Shown here: piece by piece, positions 31,217 to 41,567 of the stretch
Numbering within the stretch: the first letter of the stretch is position 1
Layout: each line of letters begins with the position of its first letter
Assembly (NCBI RefSeq): GCF_000234665.1
Contig: NC_018312.1
Coordinates: 801,791 to 865,790, forward strand
Length of the DNA stretch: 64,000 bases
Reading direction: 5' to 3'
Source of the DNA: Leishmania mexicana MHOM/GT/2001/U1103
Lineage: Eukaryota; Euglenozoa; Kinetoplastea; Trypanosomatida; Trypanosomatidae
The notes under the pieces: generated by a model
Databases searched by the model: none
Seen by the model: the letters and a program-made list of their open reading frames with translations, nothing else
Told to the model about the DNA's origin: nothing
Program-made: the position numbers and the translations under genes

Positions 31217-31561
31217 ATGGACGATCCAAAGCAAACGCTCTACATTAGAGGACTGCCGGACAAGTCGTCCGCCAATGAAGTCCGACGTGCCCTTTATCTG
31301 TACTGCACCCAGTTTGGACCAGTGAAGGCGGTTCTGTACAGCAAGTCGAAAGAGTTCTACGGCCAGGCATTTGTAGTGTTCACGGACGTTGGCACGGCCA
31401 CAACAGCTCGCCGTTCGCTGCACGATCGCATGTTCTACGGCCGACGAATCCAGGCCTTTTACGCGCACAAGCAGGCATTTTGCGTCGCACCCGGTGAGCG
31501 TCGCCGCCGCGATTTGGCGCGCGAGAAGAAGCGTTTGCGTACGCTGCAGAAGAAAGAGTAA
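31217..31561 (+). CDS. U1A/U2B''-type small nuclear ribonucleoprotein, single RRM
   Basis: 114 residues. One RRM fills most of the protein: RNP2 is LYIRGL (8-13) and RNP1 is YGQAFVVF (48-55). [12 protein letters not shown] and [13 protein letters not shown] follow the U1A/U2B'' pattern closely. The short C-terminal tail is basic ([19 protein letters not shown]). Human U1A and U2B'' have two RRMs, while the trypanosomatid U2B'' is a short single-RRM protein, so the size favours U2B''. It would bind stem-loop IV of U2 snRNA, usually with U2A', and so serves trans-splicing of every mRNA. U1A remains an alternative that sequence alone does not exclude. Start chosen at the only upstream ATG, right after the TA repeat. 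Confidence 0.88.
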   Translation: MDDPKQTLYIRGLPDKSSANEVRRALYLYCTQFGPVKAVLYSKSKEFYGQAFVVFTDVGTATTARRSLHDRMFYGRRIQAFYAHKQAFCVAPGERRRRDLAREKKRLRTLQKKE

Positions 31562-32197
31562 GGTGGCACCCTGGAGAGTGCATTGGGATCTCCTTGAGGG
31601 CAAGAGGAACGGTACCGCGCTGCGCGGTCACGAAAAGCCTCTGCGCCATTGTTTATGCTCGATTGGTGGGGCAGACACTGCTCGAGCTGATGGTGTGACT
31701 CTCGTGTGCCGGCGTGGCGATAATGGTGCAGAATGTGGCCCACTGCCACTTCTGAATTGCCGACCACTGTCGTTGCTGTTGAGGCGATGCAAAAGCATAA
31801 TCTGGCCAGCGGCTGAGGGGCGCGTCTGTGAATCGACGGCTCTTGCAATTATGCCACTTCCCCGGGCACCACTGCGAACAAGGTGCGTTTCCCGGCGCGT
31901 GCGAGTTTGCTGTCCCGTCCTTCGAGTTACAGCGCGATTCACCTGACCAGCAGACTCTCCTTCTTCTATGCCTCCCTCTCTTTCACTGCCTGCAGATATG
32001 AGCGCACCTGCACACTCTTTACTTTTCATCTTTATCTCGACTGGCTCACGTGCAACGTCTGGTTTATGGTCTTCGACTCGTGCCTTTTTGGAAAGGTTGT
32101 TCTGCGCTAGTCGTGCGCATCTGTCAGGGTTCTCTCCCTCTTTTTTTTCGATGAAGAGTGCGGCGCGTTTGTTGTGGTTTGTTTTGCACCTCGCGGA
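31562..32197 (+). other. Intergenic region after the U2B''-like gene
   Basis: 636 bp. C/T-rich stretches at about 31944-31985 and a T run at 32142-32150 followed by further AG dinucleotides precede the next gene. No gene seen. Confidence 0.4.
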
Positions 32198-33976
32198 ATG
32201 GACTCACCCGGCTCCACTCCACATCTGCAGCATGGCCGAGACCATGACTTCTCCGTAGCAGATCCAGTGGAGCGCTTTGCGCAAGCACTCGAGCAGTTTG
32301 TGTGGCAGGCCGCCACGTCTTCACCCCATACTAATCAAGCAGTGGATGCGCATCTCGGAAACCGTCTGCCTTGCAGCCTACCGTCTCGCCGCTGCAGCAG
32401 AACGTCCTTGAGCTGCATGCACATGGCGCACTCACTTCAGAGTGCTTTGAGAGCGGCTGCACCGTGCACCTGCGGCCCGCGTGGTGACAGCGTGACAGAG
32501 GCCGGGCTGTATCTTCTCCGTCTCACGTGTGTGTTGGAGCAGCGAGTTTTGGATGCCGTGCAGCAAGACATGGAGAGCTCCATGGAAAACGAAGCAACGC
32601 TGCCATTACTTGAGGTCCAAGCAGCGGCGCCGAGTAGCAGCCCAGGTGTGGAAAAGCAGCACTCTGACACAAGCACCATCCGCCACCGAGGACGGTGTTA
32701 CGCAGTCCCGGAGACGTCCCTCTCTCTGCGGTCCTCCACGCAGTCTGTCGACTTTCTGCAGGCAAATCCGACGACAAGCCCATCGCCTACGGAAGCCGAG
32801 ACCATGTGCGATCTTGTGCGCTACCACGCTGAGCTGACGCTGGGGCTGCAGCAGAGCATACTTTGGTGTATCTCTCAACTCGACTCCGGCCTTGTGACCT
32901 CTTCCCAGGAGGATGGCGGGGTCTGCGGTGTTTTGACTCATCCACGCGCTCTGCAGCTACAATGGATGTTTCTCGACGCCGTCGTGCAATCCGTCACGCG
33001 CCTCCAACAGCGGTGGCGCGAGGGTACGGCCTCTACCGGATCTGTTGAGGCAGTTGGTGAGGCGTCTGTGGTGCTGGATCGGCTTGCACAGGCGGCAAAG
33101 GAGCTCCGGCACCCCTCACACTCCCCACAGCTGCAGGTGTTTGAGCTTTCTGAACGCGGGACAGCACGCCGGAGTCCGCCACCGTTCGCCTCGTGGCGGT
33201 CTGACTCATCTGCGAGGCGTGCTATTGGTGGCACAAGCCCACTGCTGTACAACACCCCTCCTCGCGCGGCGACAAGCGCGCCAAATACAATCAACGAGTG
33301 CCTGGGTGTTGCCGGGGCCGAGTACTCTGCAAAGCTCATCGTTCAGCAGCTTTGGTGCGCCCAGCAGCTGCTGTCTCAGCGTTTTCCAGGGTACGCTGCC
33401 ACATGGGAGGTTCTCGAGGGGGCTCGTTTTTTTGTAGAGTCGGCCCGTAGCCCCACGCCAACGCTGCCCCGCAGCGACAGCTCCCAGCAGGTTGCTACAC
33501 GGGTAGCGGCGCCATCGCCGGTACCTGTTGTCGATCTCAAGTGCAAGCAGTCCAGCTTGCATGGTGGGTACACGCCACCTCCGTGCGTTGGCGAAACGCA
33601 GCGAAAGTGTGAGCGACCATATGACCTACAGCAAGCGCTGGCACTCCCTTCCAGAGGTCTGACGTTCATTGAGGAACAGGCAGCGGACGTGGTCGATGAT
33701 GCTTCCACTGCCATGACAGGCGCCACGGCTTCCAAGAATTGCCTCCCCACTGAATCGCCTGGTGCCCCGGCGACACCTCCGGCGCCATCTTTACTACTAC
33801 CAGTCGCCCGGTGCGCTCTTTGGGACAATTTCTTAGCAGCGAACAGCCTCTCACCAACGGCGCTGCTGCTGGCGATTCAGGATCTGGCAGCCGGCACAAT
33901 CTCAGCGCAGCCAGAAGACATTGTTCAGCATGCACAGTGGGGGCATCTCCACTTGCCACAGAGCCTTTCTCTGTGA
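32198..33976 (+). CDS. Unknown protein, 592 residues
   Basis: Starts at ATG 32198 (MDSPGST); eight earlier codons begin with GTG. It has no membrane segment or signal peptide. Several helical stretches, such as VERFAQALEQFVWQA near the start, TEAGLYLLRLTCVLEQRVLD (around residue 105-125) and CDLVRYHAELTLGLQQSILW (around 205-225), are separated by long Ser/Pro-rich polar stretches. The repeated 'helix with LEQ/LQQ' style suggests a helical scaffold, but no family is recognised. Codon third positions are GC-rich, as in the neighbours, which supports coding. The last 35 residues are again ordered in style, ending PQSLSL. Confidence 0.7.
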   Translation: MDSPGSTPHLQHGRDHDFSVADPVERFAQALEQFVWQAATSSPHTNQAVDAHLGNRLPCSLPSRRCSRTSLSCMHMAHSLQSALRAAAPCTCGPRGDSVTEAGLYLLRLTCVLEQRVLDAVQQDMESSMENEATLPLLEVQAAAPSSSPGVEKQHSDTSTIRHRGRCYAVPETSLSLRSSTQSVDFLQANPTTSPSPTEAETMCDLVRYHAELTLGLQQSILWCISQLDSGLVTSSQEDGGVCGVLTHPRALQLQWMFLDAVVQSVTRLQQRWREGTASTGSVEAVGEASVVLDRLAQAAKELRHPSHSPQLQVFELSERGTARRSPPPFASWRSDSSARRAIGGTSPLLYNTPPRAATSAPNTINECLGVAGAEYSAKLIVQQLWCAQQLLSQRFPGYAATWEVLEGARFFVESARSPTPTLPRSDSSQQVATRVAAPSPVPVVDLKCKQSSLHGGYTPPPCVGETQRKCERPYDLQQALALPSRGLTFIEEQAADVVDDASTAMTGATASKNCLPTESPGAPATPPAPSLLLPVARCALWDNFLAANSLSPTALLLAIQDLAAGTISAQPEDIVQHAQWGHLHLPQSLSL

Positions 33977-34743
33977 GGTGTCAGCGAACAGGTCAGCAGT
34001 AAAGCCATCAACGAAGGGCTTCCCTCCTGATTACAGCAGTGAGTCGGAGCCGTGACGTAAGATGGTCGGTGCACTTGGCTCCGCATTAGTCCACGACTAA
34101 GCTTGCAGTAGCTGACGCTGAACAGCCCAACTGTTGATATTTTTAGTGTTCAATCACGAACAGAGCATAGCCCAAAGCACGCCGCCGTGCTCCAGTAGCG
34201 GCTTCTAAAGGTAATGTTGAAACATTCTGTGTTGGTCCTGCCAGGCAGTGCACACATTGTTGACTGACCGCTGTCTGATAGATTGTCCTCATCGAATTCG
34301 TCTCCCTCACGCATAACCAGACACATCGCTTCTCTTCCCATCTTTTATTATTATTATTTTCTCTTTCTCCACTTCCCCCTCCCCCCTTTACCCACGTACA
34401 AGTGCTCTGTGCACCGTGTGTGTGTGATGACAGGAACTGCGCTGAACAGCAGGTAAGAATGACGGACTCAGAGGGGAAAAGGCGCAGTGGCTTTGGTTGA
34501 TAGTATCTCTCGCTTTGTATTTTGTTTTATTAGATGCTGCTCCTGTTCTCTCCGCCTCACCTTCCATGCTCTCGCTCTTGTTTCGCCTACAGGAGACCGA
34601 TCAACACTCTTGCGTGAGACCGAGAGAGAGGAGGGGTGGGTCTAATGCACCTGATCTCTCGTCACAACAGCACCTCTTGCTATGCCTCTCACATGGGTGT
34701 GTATTCCTTCCTTTGCTTTATTTTGTGCACCCAACTTCCCGAT
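33977..34743 (+). other. Intergenic region before the degenerate retroposon
   Basis: Probable 3' UTR of the preceding gene, with an ATT/pyrimidine tract at about 34344-34390 and no recognised gene. Confidence 0.4.
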
Positions 34744-36560
34744 GACGCCAGTAACCGCAGTGCGTGGCATCCAGACTCCAGTACCCACTCTGTGGGGTGG
34801 TCAAGCAGCCTGCAGCCGTGCCCTCCGGCACGGCTGGCGGACTCGCGGTGTTGGCGTACACGTCTGGGCCGGCGCTGTGCCGCGGAAACTTATTGCCATG
34901 AGCCAGTTTGTGCCAGCTCAACGAGAGTCGTGTCAATGATTGAGCAGCACCACTCATTCCTCTGTTTCTTTGTGCTTGTGCCGCTTTTGGCGTGGTGCCT
35001 CGGTGTTGAGTATGACCCTGGACCCAACCTGCGCTGTATGCAGTGTGGTTGCAGTCTGCTGAACGACGCCAGACGGCGTTGGCCGCCCCGACTCCTTGAT
35101 GAATCCTCGATGATAGGCTGCACTTCGCCAGAGATGCATTCCACCACCACAGGTTGGTAGGGCATTCGCTCTCCCAGGCTTTTGGCCCTCCGGTGTATCA
35201 AGAGCAAAGAGGCGTGGCTGTTGCGTTTCCGTGCTCGCACAAAAGGATATGCGCACAGGTGTGGACCCTCCCCCTGCTCCCAAAGACGAAGTTGAAGCCG
35301 TGGTGCTCTGGCTTTGCTGCAGTGACCGTACTAGACGCATACACCCTCACATCTTTCGATACACCTAAGAGTGACCTCGTGGCACGGAAATTTCTCTCGA
35401 TGAGGTGCCAGGTGACGCCGCCCGCAGTCTTCACGCTATCGGAGTGGAGGCCAGCTTGCGCCGTCGAATGCGGGATACGAAAATATGACCCGATCGGATC
35501 CGGGCCACTCCTGCACGACTGGCTCAATGACAAGTGCTTGGCATGCGGGGGTGGTAACGACACCTCGGTATGACACAGCGCAGATGGGGCCACGGGTACG
35601 TCACCCTGGCGCTCGACTGCCTCATCTGTAAATGGGGCGCCGTCACCACGAGGCGGTTCAGCTCGCTCTCCGCCATGAAGAGAGTTATGACCCGGTGCCG
35701 ACAGCGGTGGCTGGCGCCGAATTGAACTCCTTCCAGGAAGCGAACTGGAAATTTGACTGCAACCCTATTGCGAAATTGATCCGCGAAGAGCGTGCGTGCC
35801 ACAGCAGCACAGAAGCGAAGGCACGCGAGCTTCAGAGCGCCGCGCTGGACCCGGCTGCCACGGTGGCCCCAAAGCGCACCAGGGAGTGAATGTGAATCGC
35901 CCATGCACTCACACCCACAACAGTCACCACACACACGTAGAGCCGCAAAGTCTCCCGCAAGTACAGGGCCGAATTCACGACTACTGCCAACAGCAGTCAA
36001 GAAGGCGGCTCCTTCTGCTGGAGCTGTTCATCAGCAGTTCTAGAAGCCAAACCTGACGCGATTGAAGGCAGCTCATGAGAAAGTACTCTGCGCGTCGCCC
36101 GAGTGCCGCCCTCCCTCGGACATGCCCATGAAAGGGTCAGGCTTCAAGGATGAATGCGGTCCCGCAACGCTGTCACCCCCAGCGATCCTTGATTATGGAC
36201 ATGCGCCCATGGCCCCCGCACACCCCACACACCGGCGGTGAGAGAGGGCGTCCGCCATCTGAGTGCGCAAGGGCAGGCCAGCGTATTGCGTAAGGTGCGC
36301 CGGCCGGGGTCGAGCCGGCGTCCGGAAGCTTCTCCCCACCCCCTGCTACGTGGGGGGTGGTGCGCCTTTTGCCCCTCTCGAGGTTTCGCACGCCTGATGG
36401 CGGGCCTACGCCCCACCGCCAGGAAGAATGGTCCCGCGACGACTGCGCGAGCATAGGCGAGACAGGCTCCGAGCACAGCTTTCTGGCCCCCGCCCCCACC
36501 GCTCCACTGTGCACCCCCTAGGCTCGCTCCCCTCGGGCTGGCCCAACGCCAGCCACACAC
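34744..36560 (+). mobile_element. Degenerate ingi/L1Tc-related retroposon (DIRE-like) with 2A-motif remnant (copy E)
   Basis: It begins with a 5' signature alignable to the SIDER copies (GCGTGGCATCCAGACTCCAG then TACCCACTCTGTGGGG, 34761-34797). An ATG at 34936 opens a 74-codon frame. After a Leu-rich hydrophobic run this contains GVEYDPGP (35002-35025), a damaged form of the D(V/I)ExNPGP 2A motif found at the N-terminus of L1Tc/ingi-clade polyproteins, followed by CMQCG. Later protein-like pieces lie in other frames (for example HDWLNDKCLACGGG near 35513-35555), so the coding part is broken. 36058-36420 is near-identical, in reverse, to 13128-13490. Weak similarity to the SIDER 3' half continues to about 36560. 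The right border is uncertain. Confidence 0.6.
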
Positions 36561-37480
36561 TGAGATAGGCGCGGCGCTTGCGGAGGTTCAATTTAGGCCC
36601 GCGTCTTCCTCGCTGGATCCTGAATTTCTTAGATGGTTGTCGTGCTCGTGCTTGCCTCCGCCAGAAAAAGTCCAAGATGGCCGGGCTACCGTGCGGAGCC
36701 CCAGGGGGACCAGCCCGAGGACCTCTTCATCACTGTGGGGGGGGCCCGCCGGATCCGAAGCCCAGCAAGACACCCCGGCGTGCGCCGCGCCTTTTTTTGC
36801 CGGTGACCTCACACACAGCGCGCCTTCCTCAGGGAGACAACCCCCTTCATTTTCGTCCTCGGGCAGATGCTTGTCCGCGAGCCCCCTCCCCTCAGCACAC
36901 CCACACCTGTGAGAGAGGCATGCGGATCTAGCGGGGAGGGGGTGAAGGGCCCCTGTCGCCGCAGACGCATAGCGGCGTCCCGGCTGCTGCGGCGCGTGCG
37001 GGTAGGCCCTCCAGACACGCCATCACCCCCGGTGGTGTCGACGGAAATGGAGGATGATGAGGACCATCCCCCGACAACGACGTCACCGGGAAGCATGCCC
37101 TGGGACGCCGAGATGCGGGCGCTGTCCTGCCCAGCAGGCATGGTGTATTGCACCGAAACCAAGCCTGCGGCGTCTTCTGAATCCGTCCGGGTGGACCGGT
37201 GCGGCGTAGACGCCGGAGGCATGACGAGGACACTCCGAACCGCACCGCCGGATGCTCCAGCCCCGAATGCGAAGAGTCCCCCGCACCATGTTGTGGGATG
37301 CCGCGGCTTGAAGCGACCCGGGGAGACGAATTGCAAACGGCCACGGCATGCGGCACGGCCAGGTTCGTGTGGCGCCGATCGCGCAGCGCGTGTCTCAACA
37401 AAGGGCGGAGAAGGACGCGGAGAACCGGGTGGACGCATGGTCCGCACCGAGGGCAGACGCCGTGTCCTAGACGACGGGAC
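36561..37480. other. GC-rich block with long overlapping frames on both strands
   Basis: Strikingly GC-rich compared with its flanks. It is open on plus (a 275-codon frame from 36867) and on minus (212- and 384-codon frames). None of the translations shows a domain; all are Arg/Pro/Gly/Ser-rich, as expected from composition. It could be a further part of the degenerate retroposon or another decayed element. I do not call a gene. Confidence 0.4.
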
Positions 37481-38371
37481 TTTCGCCGCCGCACAACGGA
37501 AGCAGACGAGCCGTTGCTGTGTATGCGTATATCGGTTGTCTTATGCGCAGTCGAATGGGCAGTTGGAAAAAAGGGGTGCTCTCTCAATATCTGCATGCGT
37601 TGTACTTTTTTTGTACTTAGTCTCTGCTGTTGTTTTCCTCCGCTTTCTCGTCGAAGGTAACCCCCTGTTTCCACGTTGCGAGAAAGTAGAATAGTATGCT
37701 CGCTATCACGGTGCACCGGCGGCTGCTCTCGTCCTCCTCGCGCCCTTTCTATTACCGTGCTGCGCTGTTGCGCAGCGTACGAGCGGCTCGTCAGTGACTT
37801 TTCACCGTCCTGGTGTCTTCCAGTCACTGATGCATGCTTCTGCCTGCCTTTGCTGGCTTCCTCTCTGTTTCCCATACCCGCATCACGCACCTTCCACTGT
37901 TCTCTTCGCCTTCGCCACTTCGCGTCCTTTGGCCCGATGCCGTGGTGCTGGTTGTACCTATCAACACGCACGCGTGCACACGCCAACACACAAGTATGAG
38001 CGCACTCATTCGTTTCCTCCCTCCTGTTTCCCCGACGTACACACATACACACACACGATATAGCACCCACCATTGACACCACCGCAGCCGAAAGGGACTA
38101 AGCCACGACTTTCTCTGCTCCACGCTTTTACCTCTCGTGACAGTCGTGTGTACTATTTCTTCGGCGCTGCTTCTGTTCTTCATTGTTGTCTTTTCCTAAC
38201 GTTTTTTTTTCTGTGTGGCGTTTAGAGTTATTTTACGCACACACGCACAGGAGCACGAGAGAACAACGGTTGTTCGTGTTCTTCGCTTCTTGACTGGGCT
38301 GAGCGACTCCGTCTCACTGTCTCCGGCGTTTTCGACCAAAACAACTGTGCTAAGCATTACCTGACGGCAAG
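37481..38371 (+). other. Leader region of TDP1
   Basis: C/T-rich DNA with a pyrimidine run at about 38193-38212 followed by AG at 38224-38225, about 145 bases before the TDP1 start. CA-rich DNA occurs at 38040-38058. No gene seen. Confidence 0.5.
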
Positions 38372-39274
38372 ATGTCCGCTTTGCCCAACGGTTCCATCCC
38401 AGCCGACTTAGAGAAGTCGATGCTGGAGATCATGCACGATGTCGGTCTCAGCACTCTGAGCAAGAACACTCTGCGCCGGCGTCTGGAGGCCAAGTACAAG
38501 ATGGACTTTACGCCTTTCACGGCGGAGGTGGACCGGTTAGTGGGCAAGTTGATGACCACCCCTGAGATTCAGCGGGAGCTGGCCAAGATTCAGAAGGAGA
38601 AGGAGGACATCAGCGCCCGCCGCTTGAAGCGTGAGCGCAGCCCCAGCGGCACCAAGAAATCTAAGGACAAGGAAAGTGCGCGCGGGAAGGAGAAAAAACC
38701 AGATGACTACCCGAAAGGTGCCCTCTCTCCGTACATCATCTTCGTGAACGAGAATCGCGAGAAGTTAAAGGCGAAGCACCCTGATATGAAGAACACCGAG
38801 CTCCTTTCAGAGATGGGCAACTTGTGGAAAAAAGTTACCGAGGAGGAGAAGAGCCGCTATCAGAAGCTCGCAGATGAGGACAAGCTGCGTTACGACCGCG
38901 AGATGGCGGCTTACATCGCCCGCGGCGGCGCTGTCTTTAAGCGCGGCGGCAAGAAGGCAAAAAAGGCGAGTAAGGAGAAGGACCCGAAGGCGCCGAAGCG
39001 TGCTCTGACCGCGTACTTCTTCTTCGCCAGCGACTACCGCGCCAAGCACGCCAACATCCCCGCGAAGCAGCAGATGACCGAGGCCGGCGCGGCGTGGGGC
39101 AAGATGTCCGCAGAGGAAAAGAAGCCGTACGAGGAGCTGGCTGCCAAAGACAAGAAGCGGTACGAGGCGGAATGCTCAGGTCACGGCTCAAAGCCGTCTC
39201 CGCCGAAGCCTGCCGACTCTGCGTCGTCGTCTCCGGCAGATTCGAGCAGCAGCGACTCGGATGAGAGCGACTAA
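38372..39274 (+). CDS. TDP1: High-mobility-group architectural chromatin protein TDP1
   Basis: 300 residues. Residues 11-62 form a DEK_C-like three-helix domain (LEKSMLEIMHDVGLSTLSKN). Two HMG boxes follow, at about 114-182 (PKGALSPYIIFVNENREKLK start) and 207-268 (PKRALTAYFFFASDYRAKHA start), separated by a Lys-rich linker. The tail is Ser/Asp/Glu-rich, ending SSSDSDESD. This arrangement, DEK_C plus two HMG boxes, is that of kinetoplastid TDP1. In T. brucei it is abundant in open chromatin of Pol I-transcribed loci and needed for growth. Here it is expected to loosen nucleosome packing at active genes. The gene sits at the place I remember for it on Leishmania chromosome 29, between guanine deaminase and CPC. 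Confidence 0.95.
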   Translation: MSALPNGSIPADLEKSMLEIMHDVGLSTLSKNTLRRRLEAKYKMDFTPFTAEVDRLVGKLMTTPEIQRELAKIQKEKEDISARRLKRERSPSGTKKSKDKESARGKEKKPDDYPKGALSPYIIFVNENREKLKAKHPDMKNTELLSEMGNLWKKVTEEEKSRYQKLADEDKLRYDREMAAYIARGGAVFKRGGKKAKKASKEKDPKAPKRALTAYFFFASDYRAKHANIPAKQQMTEAGAAWGKMSAEEKKPYEELAAKDKKRYEAECSGHGSKPSPPKPADSASSSPADSSSSDSDESD

Positions 39275-41567
39275 ACCGGCATGGTGCACAGCAGCGGGGG
39301 ATGTCGATGGCCGCATCTCTTCTCCTTCCCTCTCTCCTTCCTTCTTTCAAGCTTCTCCGCGGCTTTTCATTTTCGACTACAGTAGCCCCAAGTGGGGCAG
39401 CCTTTCTTTCGCACATTATGGCAGATGCTAACACCAACCCATAGACAGCACATCCCGAGTGAGATGGTGGTGTGGGGGATTGCGTGGTTGAGAAGTGGAG
39501 AGAGAACGTGGTGGGTAGGTGCGCAGTAGATGAAGTAACCGGAGCGTCCCTCTATTTCATTGTGATACGGCTCTACGTGCACCCAGCCACACCAGCACCC
39601 CCTCTTCGATGTGTTGAGGTTCAACCGCGTTCTTCGTCGGTGTGAAGGAAAATGTGCGGTGGGGAGCGTCGGCGCTGCGGCGCGGTGACCCCCGGGGATG
39701 GAACTGTCGCAGCACCGAACTCCATCATCTCCGACCTACGCTTTACCCTCTTTTTCTTCGTCCTGTTTGCCTTCTGTTCTGTTTTCTACTTCGCCGTGTG
39801 CCGTCGAGCACCACGTCGCCCACTCTTATAAGTGTGTCTTTTTATTTGTATGTTTTCTTTTGATGTTCGCTAGAATGCAGACGCGCCCCGTCAGCTACGG
39901 CATAGACTCCCCCCCCCCCACTTGCTCACCCCTCGAGAGGGCCCTTTTGTTTCCCTACCTCTTCCCTCACTTCCCTACCATTCCTCCCCGCTCCGCCCTG
40001 GTGGTATCTGCCTGCACAGACACCTTTGACTCAAGCTGACACGGTGACAGAAGGCTCGGTCTCAACGCAGATGGCATAGATGAAATCGGCCGTCTCGAGG
40101 CTTCCTCGCCACATTTTATTCTTGTTGTTTAGCCATCGCGATGGACTTGGGCCAAGATGGTGGTTGCTTGGTCATTTCTCTCGCACCGGTCATGTCCAGG
40201 CGTGCTCGTTTCTCTTCCCTCTTTACCATTACAACGTCGCCTGGTGTGTTGCGGTGTGCGCAGCCAGCGTTAGCGATGGCGGCGTGGAGGGCAGACACCC
40301 CCCTCCCTCGCCTCCACGATAAAAAAAACAGAAGCGAAGATTCACGAGTATCGTGAAGAATATATTTGGCTCAGACACGATTGTGTAGCTTCGTCGCACT
40401 CGTCAGATGGAGATATGGCAGGGCGACTCTGGAAAGGGCAGCGAGAGGGACATCGTTTTCATTTCGTTCGTTGTGTTCCTGTTCTCTTCATCTGCGTTAG
40501 CGGAGGGTGGTGGGAGGCGGGGCTCCGCTGTCGGCCCATGAGAAGCACACCTGTGCAGCGAAGAGAGCAGAAGGGGGGGGTGGGGCGAACGGAAAAAGGA
40601 CGGGGAGGACGCTGATAGGGAAAGAGAAAAAGCTTTTAACACAGTATAGGGCACGACTCGCGACGCGCCGCACTTCCTCGGCTACAATGATAAAAAAGCA
40701 AAACGATGGCAGCAGGTGAGGCGTTGGCAGGTGGGACCTTTCACACGTCACAAGTCGAATTGGTGAAGGTAAGAGGGTAGGACGGTCCACTGCGCTCACC
40801 TTCTTCAGAAATGAAATGGTATCGCCACACGAAAAGGTCAAAACACACTCCTGTGGGGAGTGGGACTGGGGCTGTGCGCACTGCAGGTGCGGGCAGTCTC
40901 TCCTCCCTTTTCTGCGCGCCGCATGACGTCTCGCCTGGACTCTGCGCGCCTGCGCTCGCCAATGAGGTGCGAGCAGGGGAGACGGGGATTTCGAGCGCTC
41001 CGTCTCGCTTAGGCTTACACGGGTAAGCGAAGAAGGCGGGGGTTTGCCACTGCTGCCGATGTCCTCTCTCGTACTCCATCGCTCTCGTACTGTGCTCTTT
41101 TCCCCTATTCTCCAGTCCACAAGAGGGCCGCTGGGTCGACGTCGCGCACGCACACACACATACACATACCCACTTTTGTAAGACCCTCGTTTTACAGCCC
41201 AAGAACACGCTCTGCAAGGGGTAGCTCCAGCAAGTGTCATCGAGGGCGAGGCAGCGGACTCCGTCGTCTTTGCCTCACTAACTTTCATTGCTAGACAACG
41301 GCGCGCACTGAAACGGCTTCTTCGCCGGCATAGAGGAGCGAGCGGCTGCCTGAGAGATTGAGTGATTCACTGAGGCAATACTGCTTTGTGCTCGTAAAAA
41401 GCGCGTTCCGTTTTAGACGAAATTAGCTCTCCGCCCGTGCGTAGCGCATTGCCGCGCTCTTGCAGCGCACGTGTGCGTGTGCTCGTGTCCGTCACCGACA
41501 AGTCAGTTCTGCACAGGAATCCATATACTTTCCCTTCGCTCTTTAGAGTGCTTCTTTATTGCCGACC
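39275..41567 (+). other. Long intergenic region between TDP1 and a membrane-protein gene
   Basis: About 2.3 kb. C/T-rich tracts occur at about 39308-39350, 39742-39800 and 39907-39990, with a CA repeat near 41144-41168. The longest minus frame (40497-41288) is a composition artefact. No gene recognised. Confidence 0.45.

Noticed and set aside
36809..38082. Long minus-strand frames (212 and 384 codons) across the GC-rich block and the TDP1 leader
   Set aside because: Opposite to the transcription unit, Arg/Pro/Ser-rich, overlap a plus frame of similar length; composition effect.
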